Shown here: piece by piece, positions 25,793 through 36,218 of the stretch | How the letters are laid out: every line of letters begins with the position of its first letter | Position numbering within the stretch: position 1 is the first letter of the stretch | NCBI GenBank assembly: GCA_016721925.1 | Contig: JADKHE010000013.1 | Coordinates: 124,001 to 188,000 of the forward strand | Direction of reading: 5' to 3' | Source: Candidatus Skiveiella danica | Lineage (GTDB): Bacteria; Pseudomonadota; Gammaproteobacteria; Burkholderiales; Burkholderiaceae_C | Length of the DNA: 64,000 nucleotides | The notes under the pieces: generated by a model | Database searches by the model: none | What the model was told of the DNA's origin: nothing | The model's input: only the letters and a program-made list of their open reading frames with translations | Position numbers and translations under genes: made by a program

Positions 25793-25957
25793 GACGGCGG
25801 ACGAACGTCCCTGCCGTCGGCTTTGGCAACGGGAAGCAGGATGTTCCACGTTGCGCAGGAGGCAAGGGATTGCCTCCGGAGATCGCCGGGGTTGCCACCG
25901 AGTCTGCGAATCGCAGTCAAGCGGCTTCCATCGGCGGGAATGCTCGATTTCACTCAA
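25743..25957 (-). ncRNA. candidate structured leader or small RNA upstream of the DUF748 gene
   Basis: On the minus strand several helices can be drawn without mismatches: CTGCG/CGCAG, GGAGGCAA/TTGCCTCC, TGGCAAC pairing with GTTGCCA around the latter, and a compound hairpin GACGGC-GGACG/CGTCC-GCCGTC. It ends in a 17-bp perfect stem followed by a T-rich tail. A TACACT box near 25,965 could start it. It is either a free small RNA or an attenuator-type leader of the DUF748 gene, 85 bases ahead of that start codon. I could not match it to a named riboswitch or to 6S, tmRNA, RNase P or SRP RNA motifs. Confidence 0.4.
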
Positions 25958-26144
25958 GCAGGTTCAGTGTAATCCCGCGGGGCGGTCGCCATCCAATACA
26001 GCTTGCCAATGATGTTCAGGCCAACGATTGCTTGTTGCAACTCGGTGCGCACATTCTTCCGTTTGGCCACCACCTTCGGCCGGAATCCGAGGAAAAAATG
26101 GCATTTTTATACCAAAATTAATCTAACACATCTATTTTTAAGTA

Positions 26145-26174
26145 TTGACCTGATATTAATACGCCACCTAGAAT
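26145..26174 (+). promoter_or_regulatory. sigma-70 promoter for the transglycosylase gene
   Basis: TTGACC and TAGAAT boxes with an 18-base spacer, at the edge of an AT-rich island in otherwise GC-rich DNA. The predicted transcript has a leader of about 180 bases before the ATG at 26,363. Confidence 0.6.
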
Positions 26175-26362
26175 CCGCCTGTCCCCCAAAACCTAGGGAC
26201 AACCCGAACCCGCTGCCGTCCCATCGGCCAGGTCAGTTCCGCTCAAACCCGTCTCCCCGAGACCCTGCTGAATTGATTGCGTACCAATCCAAACGAGTAG
26301 CCTGCCGTGTGATGCTGCCAGCAGCAGTAACCGTCAGAGCCAAAGCGTAGAAAGGAAGTGCT

Positions 26363-27181
26363 ATGACAGCGTTAAGAAGCGCCGCCCAAGGCTTGCGAAC
26401 TTTTGCAAGTGACATCGCCGAAGGCTTTTTTGAAATCACGCACAACAGCTTCGCCCTTGTCGGCTTGGCCGTCGTGTTTGCCGTGGTGACCCTGACTGCC
26501 CGGCCCGACCTGCGTCAGGCTGGCGAAGAGCAGCTCGTCAGCTGGCTCCAGGCCCGCAAGGCCGCCGTGCTCGGCATGGAGCCCGAACTTGAAGCGGTGG
26601 ATCGCGCCACCGCAACCAACCCCAAGGACCTGCCCCGGGAACAGGCTGCCGTGGCCTACTGGCTCAGCAAGAAGTACCGGGTGGCACCGGAACCCTTGAG
26701 TGCGCTGGTGGTCGAGGCCTATGAAGTAGGCCAGCGTGCCAGACTCGACCCGACCCTGATCCTGGCCATCATGGCTGTCGAGTCCAGCTTCAACCCGTTC
26801 GCCCAGAGCGCCGTCGGCGCCCAAGGGCTGATGCAGGTCATGACCCATATCCACTCGGACAAGTACGAGAACTTCGGCGGCAAGCTGGCTGCGTTCGATC
26901 CGGTGACCAACCTTCGGGTGGGCGTGAAGGTGCTGCAGGAATGCATTGCCCGGGCCGGTTCGGTCGAAGGGGGCCTGAAGCTGTACGTCGGCGCCGGCAA
27001 CAACGAGGGCGACGGCGGCTACGCTGGCAAGGTGATGGGCGAGCATGCCCGCCTGGCGCAGGTCGCCAAAGGCCGTGCCGTGCCGACCAGCCCACCCGCC
27101 AACGCGACGATCGTCCCCACCGTTGGCTCGATGAAGCAGCCTTCCGGCGAGGAAAAAGTGGCCGCCTACGTCGGCCTGTGA
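26363..27181 (+). CDS. membrane-anchored lytic transglycosylase (SLT domain)
   Basis: 272 residues. An N-terminal membrane helix (SFALVGLAVVFAVVTLTA) with no obvious cleavage site anchors it in the inner membrane. The catalytic SLT domain follows a linker: ARLDPTLILAIMAVESSFNPFAQS holds the catalytic Glu140, then GAQGLMQVM and NLRVGVKVLQECIARAG. The usual final motif is altered to LYVGAGNNEGDGGYAGKVM. The enzyme cleaves the glycan strands of peptidoglycan to make room for envelope assemblies. The start is supported by AAAGGAAGTG nearby. It is upstream of, but not coupled to, glyA. Confidence 0.88.
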   Translation: MTALRSAAQGLRTFASDIAEGFFEITHNSFALVGLAVVFAVVTLTARPDLRQAGEEQLVSWLQARKAAVLGMEPELEAVDRATATNPKDLPREQAAVAYWLSKKYRVAPEPLSALVVEAYEVGQRARLDPTLILAIMAVESSFNPFAQSAVGAQGLMQVMTHIHSDKYENFGGKLAAFDPVTNLRVGVKVLQECIARAGSVEGGLKLYVGAGNNEGDGGYAGKVMGEHARLAQVAKGRAVPTSPPANATIVPTVGSMKQPSGEEKVAAYVGL

Positions 27182-27213
27182 TCCGTGCCCGGGGCCGGCG
27201 CGTCCGCCTCGGC

Positions 27214-27219
27214 TACACT
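27214..27219 (+). promoter_or_regulatory. -10 box of the glyA promoter (TACACT)
   Basis: TACACT lies about seven bases before the first conserved riboswitch nucleotides. The -35 region is poorly defined. Confidence 0.4.
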
Positions 27220-27224
27220 TGACC

Positions 27225-27390
27225 CCGTGCGCAACTGGCGATAGGTGCGGCGTCCCCTGCGGATGAGCCGTGCCGACGTGGACCCCCGTCTGGCCCTGCC
27301 AGAGGACAACCACTGGGAAGCGCACCGCCCGCAACAGCTCTTTCAGGGCTGCCTCGCCGGGTGATCAGCCGTTCGCCTGGGCAGCCCTTG
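27225..27390 (+). ncRNA. ZTP (pfl) riboswitch upstream of glyA
   Basis: The two conserved pieces of the pfl motif are present in the right order: CAACTGGCGATAGGTG near the 5' end (27,232-27,247) and CGCCTGGGCA at 27,374-27,383, with a long variable insertion between them. Known ZTP riboswitches sense the purine-biosynthesis alarmone ZTP/ZMP and switch on one-carbon genes such as glyA. The aptamer ends about 40 bases before the glyA start, so it could act on transcription or translation. Identification is from motif memory, without a covariance-model search. Confidence 0.7.
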
Positions 27391-27426
27391 TCACCGCACA
27401 AGGTTCACCCGTCTTGAAGGACTGCC

Positions 27427-28671
<1,245 letters not shown>

Positions 28672-28695
28672 GCCCAGAACGATGCGCAGGCACTC

Positions 28696-28756
28696 TTATT
28701 TTGATAGCTGCCTGCGACCAATCTGCGCAGGGCTGACGGCAAAAAGGCCAGAAAAT
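28696..28756 (+). repeat. dispersed repeat, copy e, between glyA and nrdR
   Basis: On the plus strand it reads TTTTGATAGC, then GCGACCAATCTGCGCAGGG, then GGCAAAAAGGCC. It falls in the 99-base gap and is likely part of the nrdR leader transcript. Confidence 0.75.
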
Positions 28757-28770
28757 CCGGGCCAAACGCC

Positions 28771-29220
28771 ATGAAATGCCCGTTTTGCGGTCACCTAGAG
28801 ACCCAGGTCGTCGAGACTCGGATTGCCGAAGATGGGGATTTCATCCGCCGTCGCCGGCAGTGTGGCGCCTGCGAAAAGCGCTTCACCACCTATGAGCGGC
28901 CCGATGTCAGCTTCCCGGCCATCGCCAAGAAGGATGGCCGGCGCATCGACTACGAGCGCGCCAAGCTGCTGGCCTCGTTCAACCTGGCCCTTCGTAAACG
29001 CCCGGTCAGCACCGACCAGATCGACAGCGCCATCGAGCGGATCGAGGAAAAGCTGTTGAATCTGGGCCTGCGTGAAGTACCTTCCAGCCGGATCGGCGAA
29101 CTGGTGATGCGCGAGCTCAAGAAGCTCGACAAGGTCGCCTACATCCGCTTCGCCAGCGTCTACCGCAGCTTCGAGGACATCGACGACTTCAAGACGCTGG
29201 TGGACGAGGTCAGGCGCTGA
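28771..29220 (+). CDS. nrdR: transcriptional repressor NrdR
   Basis: 149 residues. NrdR represses ribonucleotide-reductase genes in response to adenine nucleotides. The N-terminal zinc ribbon is complete (CPFCGHLETQVVETR, then CGACEKRFTTYERP), and the ATP-cone follows from about residue 48 (VIAKKDGRRIDYERAKLLASFNLALRKRPVS is its start region in outline). The glyA-nrdR order is common in betaproteobacteria. Confidence 0.96.
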   Translation: MKCPFCGHLETQVVETRIAEDGDFIRRRRQCGACEKRFTTYERPDVSFPAIAKKDGRRIDYERAKLLASFNLALRKRPVSTDQIDSAIERIEEKLLNLGLREVPSSRIGELVMRELKKLDKVAYIRFASVYRSFEDIDDFKTLVDEVRR

Positions 29221-29294
29221 CCGCTGAAACCAACAGTGCTGCCGTTCGTCGGAAACAGCCTGGGGCGCGCTGCCAGTTCGTGCATACTTTAACG

Positions 29295-29876
29295 ATGAGA
29301 AGCAGTAGGGGTGTAACCGCTATTGAACTGGCAACGGTGATTGCCATTCTTGCCATCCTGTCGGCGCTGGCCGGCCCCTCCTTTGTCAACCTCATCCGCT
29401 CGAACAATGTGTCAAGCGTGGTCAATACCTTTATGTCCGACATGCGCTTTGCGCGCAGCGAAGCGATCCGTCGTGGCGGCGCTGTGATCATGTGCCGGAG
29501 CAACGTACCTGAGGCCGCCTCGCCAACTTGCGGAACAGGTTCTGGTCCGAATGGCAATGGATGGGTCAGCGGGTGGCTGGTCTTTGAAGACCGAGATAAC
29601 AGCAATTCATATAACAGCGGTGACCAGTTGCTGCGGATTCAGCCAGCGATTACTACCGTGGATAGCTTTCTTGAAAGCGGCGGCAGTTCGTCAACCAAGT
29701 TCGAGTTCACAGCAAACGGGCGGATGAAGAATCTGAGTTCAGCAACCCAGCTGCAGGTCGGGAGCAATTTCTCCATGACGAATGCCCAACAAAGAACACT
29801 GTGCGTCAGTCCGTCCGGGCGTGTCCGCGTCGTGGGGGATGGCACCACGAGTTGTTCAACGGCAACAGACCGCTAA
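29295..29876 (+). CDS. GspH/FimT-type minor pseudopilin
   Basis: 193 residues from the ATG at 29,295; a GTG five codons earlier is possible. The prepilin signal is SSRGVTAIELATVIAILAIL, with Gly at the cleavage point and the conserved Glu five residues later, followed by the hydrophobic helix. The region MSDMRFARSEAIRRGGAV is characteristic of FimT/GspH. It begins the minor-pilin cluster that primes type IV pilus assembly. The gap to pilV is ten bases. Confidence 0.88.
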   Translation: MRSSRGVTAIELATVIAILAILSALAGPSFVNLIRSNNVSSVVNTFMSDMRFARSEAIRRGGAVIMCRSNVPEAASPTCGTGSGPNGNGWVSGWLVFEDRDNSNSYNSGDQLLRIQPAITTVDSFLESGGSSSTKFEFTANGRMKNLSSATQLQVGSNFSMTNAQQRTLCVSPSGRVRVVGDGTTSCSTATDR

Positions 29877-29886
29877 TCGCAAGCCT

Positions 29887-30438
29887 ATGTCGTCCGTAAA
29901 CTACTTCAGACGAAATCGCGGCTCCACGCTGATCGAAGCGCTCGTCGCCATCCTTATCCTGTCCTTTGGCCTGCTTGCACTCGGGGGGTTCCTGACCTAT
30001 GCGGTCCAGCTGCCCAAGCTCTCGGGCAACCGCTCGGTGGCCGTCGTGGCAGCCAATGACCTGGTCGAACGCATGCGTGCAAACTCGTCCGGCTCGCTGA
30101 GTTACGTGACGAGCACGTTCTCTGCCACCTCTACGGTGCCCAGCAGCATGCCATCGGGTAGCACCTGCAGCTTCCCCAATTGCACGGCCACCTCGCTGGC
30201 AACCATGGACGTCGCCACGGTGGACTTCCAGGTTAAACGGCAGCTGCCCAACGGCGGCATCACCGTTACCATTCCGAACAACGCCGCCCCCACCATCGGC
30301 AACGTCTGGGTCATCTGGCAGGAGCCCGGGAATCTGGGCACTTTCAGTACGGGCGGAAGCGACAACTGCCCCTCTGCGGTGGCCAGCCTCGGCCTTTCGC
30401 CGGCTCCGCGCTGCGTCTACGCCCCGTTCCGCTTATGA
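29887..30438 (+). CDS. pilV: type IV pilus minor pilin PilV
   Basis: 183 residues from the ATG at 29,887. An in-frame start far upstream would overlap fimT and lies before the prepilin leader, so I reject it. The leader and helix RNRGSTLIEALVAILILSFGLLALGGFLTY, plus AANDLVERMRAN, are typical PilV features. The conserved Glu sits in LIEAL. The protein overlaps pilW by four bases. Confidence 0.9.
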   Translation: MSSVNYFRRNRGSTLIEALVAILILSFGLLALGGFLTYAVQLPKLSGNRSVAVVAANDLVERMRANSSGSLSYVTSTFSATSTVPSSMPSGSTCSFPNCTATSLATMDVATVDFQVKRQLPNGGITVTIPNNAAPTIGNVWVIWQEPGNLGTFSTGGSDNCPSAVASLGLSPAPRCVYAPFRL

Positions 30439-31520
30439 CAAAAGGCCGTCTCTCCGGCCGGCAGGCTGGTTTCTCCCTGGTCGAACTGTTGGTTTCTTTG
30501 GCCATCGGCCTCGTCATCAGCATTGCGGTGATCACGGCCTACCTTTCGGCAGCCGGGGCGGCCCGTGTAGCCGAAGCTACCGGGCGCATGAACGAGGATG
30601 CCCAAGCTGCCCTCACCATCATGACCCAGCAATTGCGCATGGCAGGGGTCAACCCAGCGCAACCCAACCGCAACACCACGACCTTGCACAACCTCCTGAG
30701 CAACCCCTACATCATCCGGGGCTGCGACACCACGTTTTCGAACGTTACCTCAGCCACGACCACCGCTGCGCTAACCTGCCCCAACGGCGCCAGTCCTTCG
30801 TCGATCTCGATCGGCTACGAGGCCGACCGCTACAACACGGTGCCGACCAATGCAGGCGTCCCGACGGACTGCCTTGGAAACGGGCTGACCGGCGTGTCGC
30901 GAACGGTCACCACCTCGCTCAATGTTGTGACCACTACGACTGTGTATGAGGCAGAAAACCGCTTCTTCATCGGCACATCGACCTACATCACGAGTCCAAG
31001 CCTGTATTGCAAAGGCAATGCCGCCTCGACGAACCCGCAGCCCCTCGTCGAGAACATTGAGAACATGCGGATCACGTACGGCGTCTCCAACCCCGGGCAG
31101 CCCCGCAGTTTCGGCGACAACAGTCCGGGCGTGGCGGCCAAGTTCGTGCTCGGCTACATGACGGCCGCCGAGTTGATCGGCAGCACGGCCGCGCTCAACG
31201 GGAGCCTGACCTTCAGTCAGCCATCCATGTGGACGCCGACATGGACTGTCGCGTTCCCGACCACCAGCACTTTTTCCCTGAGCGACCTGGTTTCGGGCAC
31301 CGGTTTCGCCTTCCAGAACGGAGTATCGACAGGCGCCATGATCTGGAAGGCCTGGGACGCCGTGCAGGCGGTACGGGTCTGTGTGCTCGTGCGTAGCGAG
31401 AACGCGGCAGTATTCGATAGCCCGGCGCAATATCTCGATTGTTCGGGCAACCTGGTCACACCAACTGATCGGCGGATGCGACGAGCGTACACCACAACAG
31501 TGCTCTTGCGAAACCAATAG
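30435..31520 (+). CDS. pilW: type IV pilus assembly protein PilW
   Basis: 361 residues. Prepilin leader and helix: GRQAGFSLVELLVSLAIGLVISIAVITAYL. Then AEATGRMNEDAQAALTIMTQQLRMAGVNP, the usual PilW block, and a C-terminal beta-rich part. It acts with PilV, PilX and PilE in the priming tip complex in the inner membrane. The coupling ATGA overlap with pilV and a two-base gap to pilX indicate one operon. Confidence 0.92.
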   Translation: MTKGRLSGRQAGFSLVELLVSLAIGLVISIAVITAYLSAAGAARVAEATGRMNEDAQAALTIMTQQLRMAGVNPAQPNRNTTTLHNLLSNPYIIRGCDTTFSNVTSATTTAALTCPNGASPSSISIGYEADRYNTVPTNAGVPTDCLGNGLTGVSRTVTTSLNVVTTTTVYEAENRFFIGTSTYITSPSLYCKGNAASTNPQPLVENIENMRITYGVSNPGQPRSFGDNSPGVAAKFVLGYMTAAELIGSTAALNGSLTFSQPSMWTPTWTVAFPTTSTFSLSDLVSGTGFAFQNGVSTGAMIWKAWDAVQAVRVCVLVRSENAAVFDSPAQYLDCSGNLVTPTDRRMRRAYTTTVLLRNQ

Positions 31521-31522
31521 TC

Positions 31523-32137
31523 ATGATCGTCAATCGCCAATCCTTCAAGACACTGCCTGTGCGTTCGCGCCAGGCAGGCGTGGTGCTGATGGTGGCCATG
31601 ATCATGCTGATCATCATCTCGCTGCTTGCCGCCATTACCGTGCGCAACGCGACGTCCAGCGAAGGCATCAACGCCAACCTGCGCCAGACTCAACTGGCGA
31701 CCCAGGCCGCAGAAACGGCCTTGCGCTATTGCGAAGATGCCGCCATCAACCTGGTCAACGAAGGCACCGGCACTTTTGCCTTCACCTCGCCTTCTGGCTC
31801 GGCGATCTCGGCCCTGGCGCTTGCCAACGTCGCGGCTTCACCGGCCTTGGGCACCACGTCCACGGCTGTGGTCACGACGAACTGGGACACCACCACCGAC
31901 AACGGCCAGCTGATCCTGCCGATTTCAACTGTCAACCTGTCCGGTGTCACCACGACGTTCGCACGTCCTCCGGAACGCATGATCCAGCGCGCCATACCGG
32001 ACGTGGCCGAGTCCTATCTCAGCGTTCTCACCATCACGTCGCGGGGCTTCGGTCCTGAAGTCCCTGCCGCCGACAACTCGCGCACCCGCCCCATCGGCAG
32101 CGAAGTCTGGTTGCAGTCCACCCTGGAACTTCAATAG
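31523..32137 (+). CDS. pilX: type IV pilus minor pilin PilX
   Basis: 204 residues. The N-terminal helix RQAGVVLMVAMIMLIIISLLAAITVRNATSSE is the PilX type, lacking the usual Phe and Glu, and is followed by AETALRYCEDAA. PilX joins the minor-pilin tip complex with PilY1. It is 13 bases from pilY1, which has an AGGAG site. Confidence 0.9.
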   Translation: MIVNRQSFKTLPVRSRQAGVVLMVAMIMLIIISLLAAITVRNATSSEGINANLRQTQLATQAAETALRYCEDAAINLVNEGTGTFAFTSPSGSAISALALANVAASPALGTTSTAVVTTNWDTTTDNGQLILPISTVNLSGVTTTFARPPERMIQRAIPDVAESYLSVLTITSRGFGPEVPAADNSRTRPIGSEVWLQSTLELQ

Positions 32138-32150
32138 AGGAGTCAGCGCC

Positions 32151-35100
32151 ATGTTCGGGCCTATCCACCTGTACAAACTCTTGCGAAAGGGCCTGTTGGC
32201 CCTGCTGGTCGCCACCGCGACGCTGGTTGCGCATGCCCAGATCGCCCAGACCCCGCTGCTGACCCAGAGCGGTCGGGTGGAACCTAACCTGATGTTGATT
32301 TTTGACGATTCGGGCTCGATGGACAACACCTACATCTACCAGTATGGTGCGGTCGACGGGAGTGGCAACGGCTTGCTGGGACCGTCGGGCGGCACGAGCA
32401 TCGCCCAATATTCGCCGGACGTGAACCGCCTGTACTACGACCCACGGATCAAATACAAGCGGCGCATCAATGCCGATGGCACCTACAAAGTTGCAGGCAC
32501 CCTGCCGACTTCATCGTTCCCGGTGTATTTCTACCGCAATTCATCCGGCAACAACGTACCTTGGCCGGGCGGCAGCGACGGCGCAACATCATCGAGCTAC
32601 TTTGGCACCAGCACCAATCCGGCCTACACCCCTGCCACCGGTCTGCTGGCCGTCGGCGCCACCGCGGGGCTGTCCTACCCCAACAGGGTGTCGACGACGG
32701 GCGTCTACTCATTCCCCAAGTTCGCGGCGCGCGACGATTGCACCGGCGCTGCCTGCACCCTGACCGAGGAACGCCAGAACTACGCCAACTGGAATCTTTA
32801 CCACTCCAACCGCAGTGACCTCGCGAAGACCGGTTTGGGCCTGGCCTTCCAGCCGCAGGGCGCCACGTTCCGGATCGGCTGGGCCAAGATGAACGCCGAT
32901 CTCGATGACAACAGCGAGGTCGGCTCCGGCGTGGGTTTGTTCACCGATGCCCGCAAGAGTGCCTTCTTCACCTGGCTCTACGGGGTCGGCGCCAGCGGCA
33001 GCACGCCCGGGCGAAAAGCCCTGGACCGGGTGGGCCAGTATTACCAGCGCGCAGACAACTCGGGCCCGTGGTCCACCAATCCGACCACCGCCACCACTGC
33101 CATCACGTCGGGCGCCGCCACCGACTCGACCCACGTCTCCTGCCGCCGTTCGTACGCCCTGCACATGACGGACGGCTACTACAACGACAGTTTCACGCTC
33201 ACCAGCGTGGACAGCGCCGACAGTTCGACCATCACGGGCACGTACACGGTGGGCGGGACTGTGGCCAACCGGAGCTACAAGTACACCGGCACAGTGGCCG
33301 ACATGAATACCCGCATGTACCGCAGCACCACGGCAAACACCATGGCTGATATCGCGATGAAGTACTGGGTGACCGACCTTCGCACCGATCTGCAGAACCG
33401 GGTCACGCCGGTGCCCGCGACGTCGATTTCCGAGGGCAACCCTTCGTTCTGGCAAAACATGGGCACCTATGCCATCGGCCTCGGCATCTACGGAACGTTG
33501 GCGCAAACCACGACGACGATTGCACAGCTCAAGTCCGGAACGACCACCTGGCCCGCCCCGACCACCAACAACCCCAGCGCCGTGGACGACATGTGGCATG
33601 CCGCCATCAACGGGCGTGGCCAGATGGTGAGCGCCAAGAATGCCGACGATCTGACCGAAGCCATCGAAGACATGCTGGAGGAAATCAACCGGGTCACGTC
33701 CACCCAGTCCGGCGTGGCCGCGTCAACCCTCAGCCTGAACACCGGCACGCGCAAATACACGCCCAACTACACCACCGGGGCCTGGATCGGCAACGTGGTG
33801 GCCTCCAATCTGGATCCTGCATCGGGCGCAGAGACCAGCGTCGCCTGGCAGGTGGTCGGCTCTGTCACGGTGGGAACAACCACCACCAACTACAACGGCA
33901 TACCTGCGCATGGGTCGCGCAAGATCATCGCCTGGAATGGCACCAGCTATGGCGAGTTCAACGCGTCCAACAGCTACGTCATGGCCGGGTCTCCCACGGG
34001 TGTCTACGGCGCCAGCACCAACCTGATCAACTACCTGCGCGGCGACCAGTCCAATGAAACACCTGCCGGGGCACGCTACCGTGCACGCGAAGCCCTGCTC
34101 GGCGACATCGTGAACTCGACGCCGGTGTACATCGGCGGCGCCGCCACCGCAACGATTGCCATCGACGCCGGTGTTCTGGACATGGACTATGAAAAACTGC
34201 CCACCGGTACCGACGGCCGGACAACCTACCGGACTTACATCAACACCAAGGCCGCGCGCACCGAAGGCGTTCTGTTCGTGGGCGCCAAGGATGGCATGTT
34301 GCACGGATTCCGTGACACCACCGGCGCTGAGGTGTTTGCCTTTGTCCCCAAGGCGGTCATGCCCAACATGCATCAGCTGGCCCAGAGAACCTATGCCCAT
34401 CGGTACTTCGTCGATGGACCGAACGTCGAGGCTGACGCGTGCCTGGGCTCATTCCCTGCACTTGGACCAATCTGCTGATCGGTACGGCAGGTGCTGGCGC
34501 TAAGACGGTCTTTGCGTTGGATGACCACACCGATGGCCATGACCACAACCAGCGCAAAATGGGAAATCGACCCCTCCACCAGCGGCTTTGCCACCCTCGG
34601 GCATGTGCTGAGTGACGTGCAGACCGGATACACCAGGAGCGGCCAGTGGGTCGCCGTCTTCGGCAATGGCTATGAAAGCGCCGGCGGGCAGGCGGTTCTT
34701 TACATCGTCAACCTGAACACGGGCGCCCTGATCAAGAGCATCGTGGTGGACAATACCGGCAGCAATGGCCTGGGCGGGGTGCGTCTGGTGCGCGACGCCA
34801 ACAAGGTGATCGTCGGCGCCTACGCCGGCGACCTCAAGGGCAAGATGTGGAAGTTTGATCTTTCCAGCAACTCGGCTTCCAGCTGGAGTGTCGGTCTGTC
34901 GAGTTCGCCGCTGTGGACCGGGCCAGCCACTCAGCCCATCGCCCAGGCACCCGCCCTGGTGACCCATCCCCTCGGCGGATATGTGGTGGCGTTCGGAACC
35001 GGCAAACTCTACCAGACCACCGATGTGAGCACGACCACCACGCAGGCCATGTATGGCATATGGGACAGCGTGCCTTTCGGTACCACGACCACCCCCTCTG

Positions 35101-35690
35101 GCGTGGCGCTGAACAGCACGTCCACCTTGGTGTTGCAGACCATTTCGAACGTTATCACGGCCACGCAAGTCATCACCGCGTCCAACCTCTCGACATCCAC
35201 GATCACCGTCAACTACTATTCCGTATCCCGCAACCCGGTCGACTGGACGACCAAGCGGGGCTGGTACATCCAATGGCCCAACAGCGGACAGCGTGTCATC
35301 TATCCACCGGAAACCCTGCTAGGGAGGATTGTCGCGGTGGACACCATGACGCCGATATCGGCGGTTGCGGATGACCCCTGCCTGCAGACCAACCGGGGCA
35401 AGGCATGGAACTACGTGATCGAAGCCTTGACAGGGCGAGGGCCGTCCACCAATGTGTTTGACACCAATGGGAACCAGGCGGTCGAACTGACCGACCTTGC
35501 CGTCAGCGGTTACGAGAACACTGCCGACGGGCGAACCCGGTATCTCCGGAACACCACCCGGTCGACAGGACTGAACACGGTCTTCACGCCACTCAGCACA
35601 CAGCAATTACCAGAAACATGGATTTCCTGCTCCACACTGGGAACCTGTGCCTTTGTCAATCGCACATGGCGACAGTTGTATCTGCGCTGA
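32151..35690 (+). CDS. pilY1: type IV pilus tip adhesin PilY1, two compensating frameshifts
   Basis: About 1,179 codons. The signal peptide (LLALLVATATLVAHA) is followed by a von Willebrand A-like domain whose metal site is D52-D-S-G-S in LMLIFDDSGSM. The C-terminal beta-propeller part begins near ALLGDIVNSTPVYIGGA and has a Ca-type loop FDTNGNQAVELTD. The frame fails near 34,458 (a stop appears at 34,476) and returns near 34,490. The short middle piece, WTNLLIGTAGAGAKTVFALD, is in a third frame. The two shifts cancel, which fits two small sequence errors in an intact gene. PilY1 sits at the pilus tip and controls adhesion and retraction. Confidence 0.9.
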
Positions 35691-35732
35691 AGTAAGAAAT
35701 AGCATTCCTTTCAGGGAAAACCAAGGACATTC

Positions 35733-36218
35733 ATGGACGCCAGAAGATCCCCCGCCCGCATAGCGGGGTTCACACTTGTCGAGCTAATGATCGTTGTCGC
35801 CGTTGTCGGCGTCTTGACAGCAATTGCGCTGCCTTCGTATACGTCTTATATTGCGCGCGCCCAGCGGGCCGATGCGCGGGCCCAACTGCTTCAGGTCGCG
35901 CAGTTCATGCAACGGTTCTATGCGGCCAATGACCGTTTTGACCAGGATCGCGCGGGCACCAGCGTCCTTTCGGTCATGCCAACCAATCTGAAAAAGTCAC
36001 CGGCCGACAGCACCACCGCGATGTACCAGCTCAACAGTGCCATCACGTCGGCAGGAAGCTATACCATCACCGTCACCGTGTCAGCCTACACCCTGACCAT
36101 GGCCCCTATTTCCGGCACCGGCATGGCCAATGATGGTTGCGGCGCGTTCCGGGTGAACTCGCTGGGTGTACGAACCATCACGGGTACCGGCAAGACGCGA
36201 GACGAATGCTGGAAGTGA
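35733..36218 (+). CDS. pilE: type IV pilin PilE-like
   Basis: 161 residues. Leader and helix: RIAGFTLVELMIVVAVVGVLTAIALPSYTSYI, with the conserved Phe+1 and Glu+5. YIARAQRADARAQLLQVAQFMQRFYAAN is typical of the PilE proteins that close minor-pilin operons. A C-terminal pair of Cys residues (NDGCGAFRV and DECWK) likely makes the disulfide loop. It overlaps the start of ribD by 13 bases. Confidence 0.92.
   Translation: MDARRSPARIAGFTLVELMIVVAVVGVLTAIALPSYTSYIARAQRADARAQLLQVAQFMQRFYAANDRFDQDRAGTSVLSVMPTNLKKSPADSTTAMYQLNSAITSAGSYTITVTVSAYTLTMAPISGTGMANDGCGAFRVNSLGVRTITGTGKTRDECWK

Larger units (their letters stand above)
25659..26362. other. 704-base non-coding region between divergent DUF748 and transglycosylase genes
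   Basis: No convincing reading frame. The left half, read on the minus strand, is dense in perfect hairpins and ends in a terminator-like stem. The right half contains a strikingly AT-rich stretch (about 26,100-26,165) leading into a good sigma-70 promoter for the transglycosylase. The middle (25,960-26,100) shows nothing specific. Confidence 0.7.

Noticed and set aside
25743..25957. Assigning the structured RNA to 6S, SAH, FMN, TPP or cobalamin classes
   Set aside because: None of the conserved nucleotides of those classes could be aligned, so it is left as unclassified.
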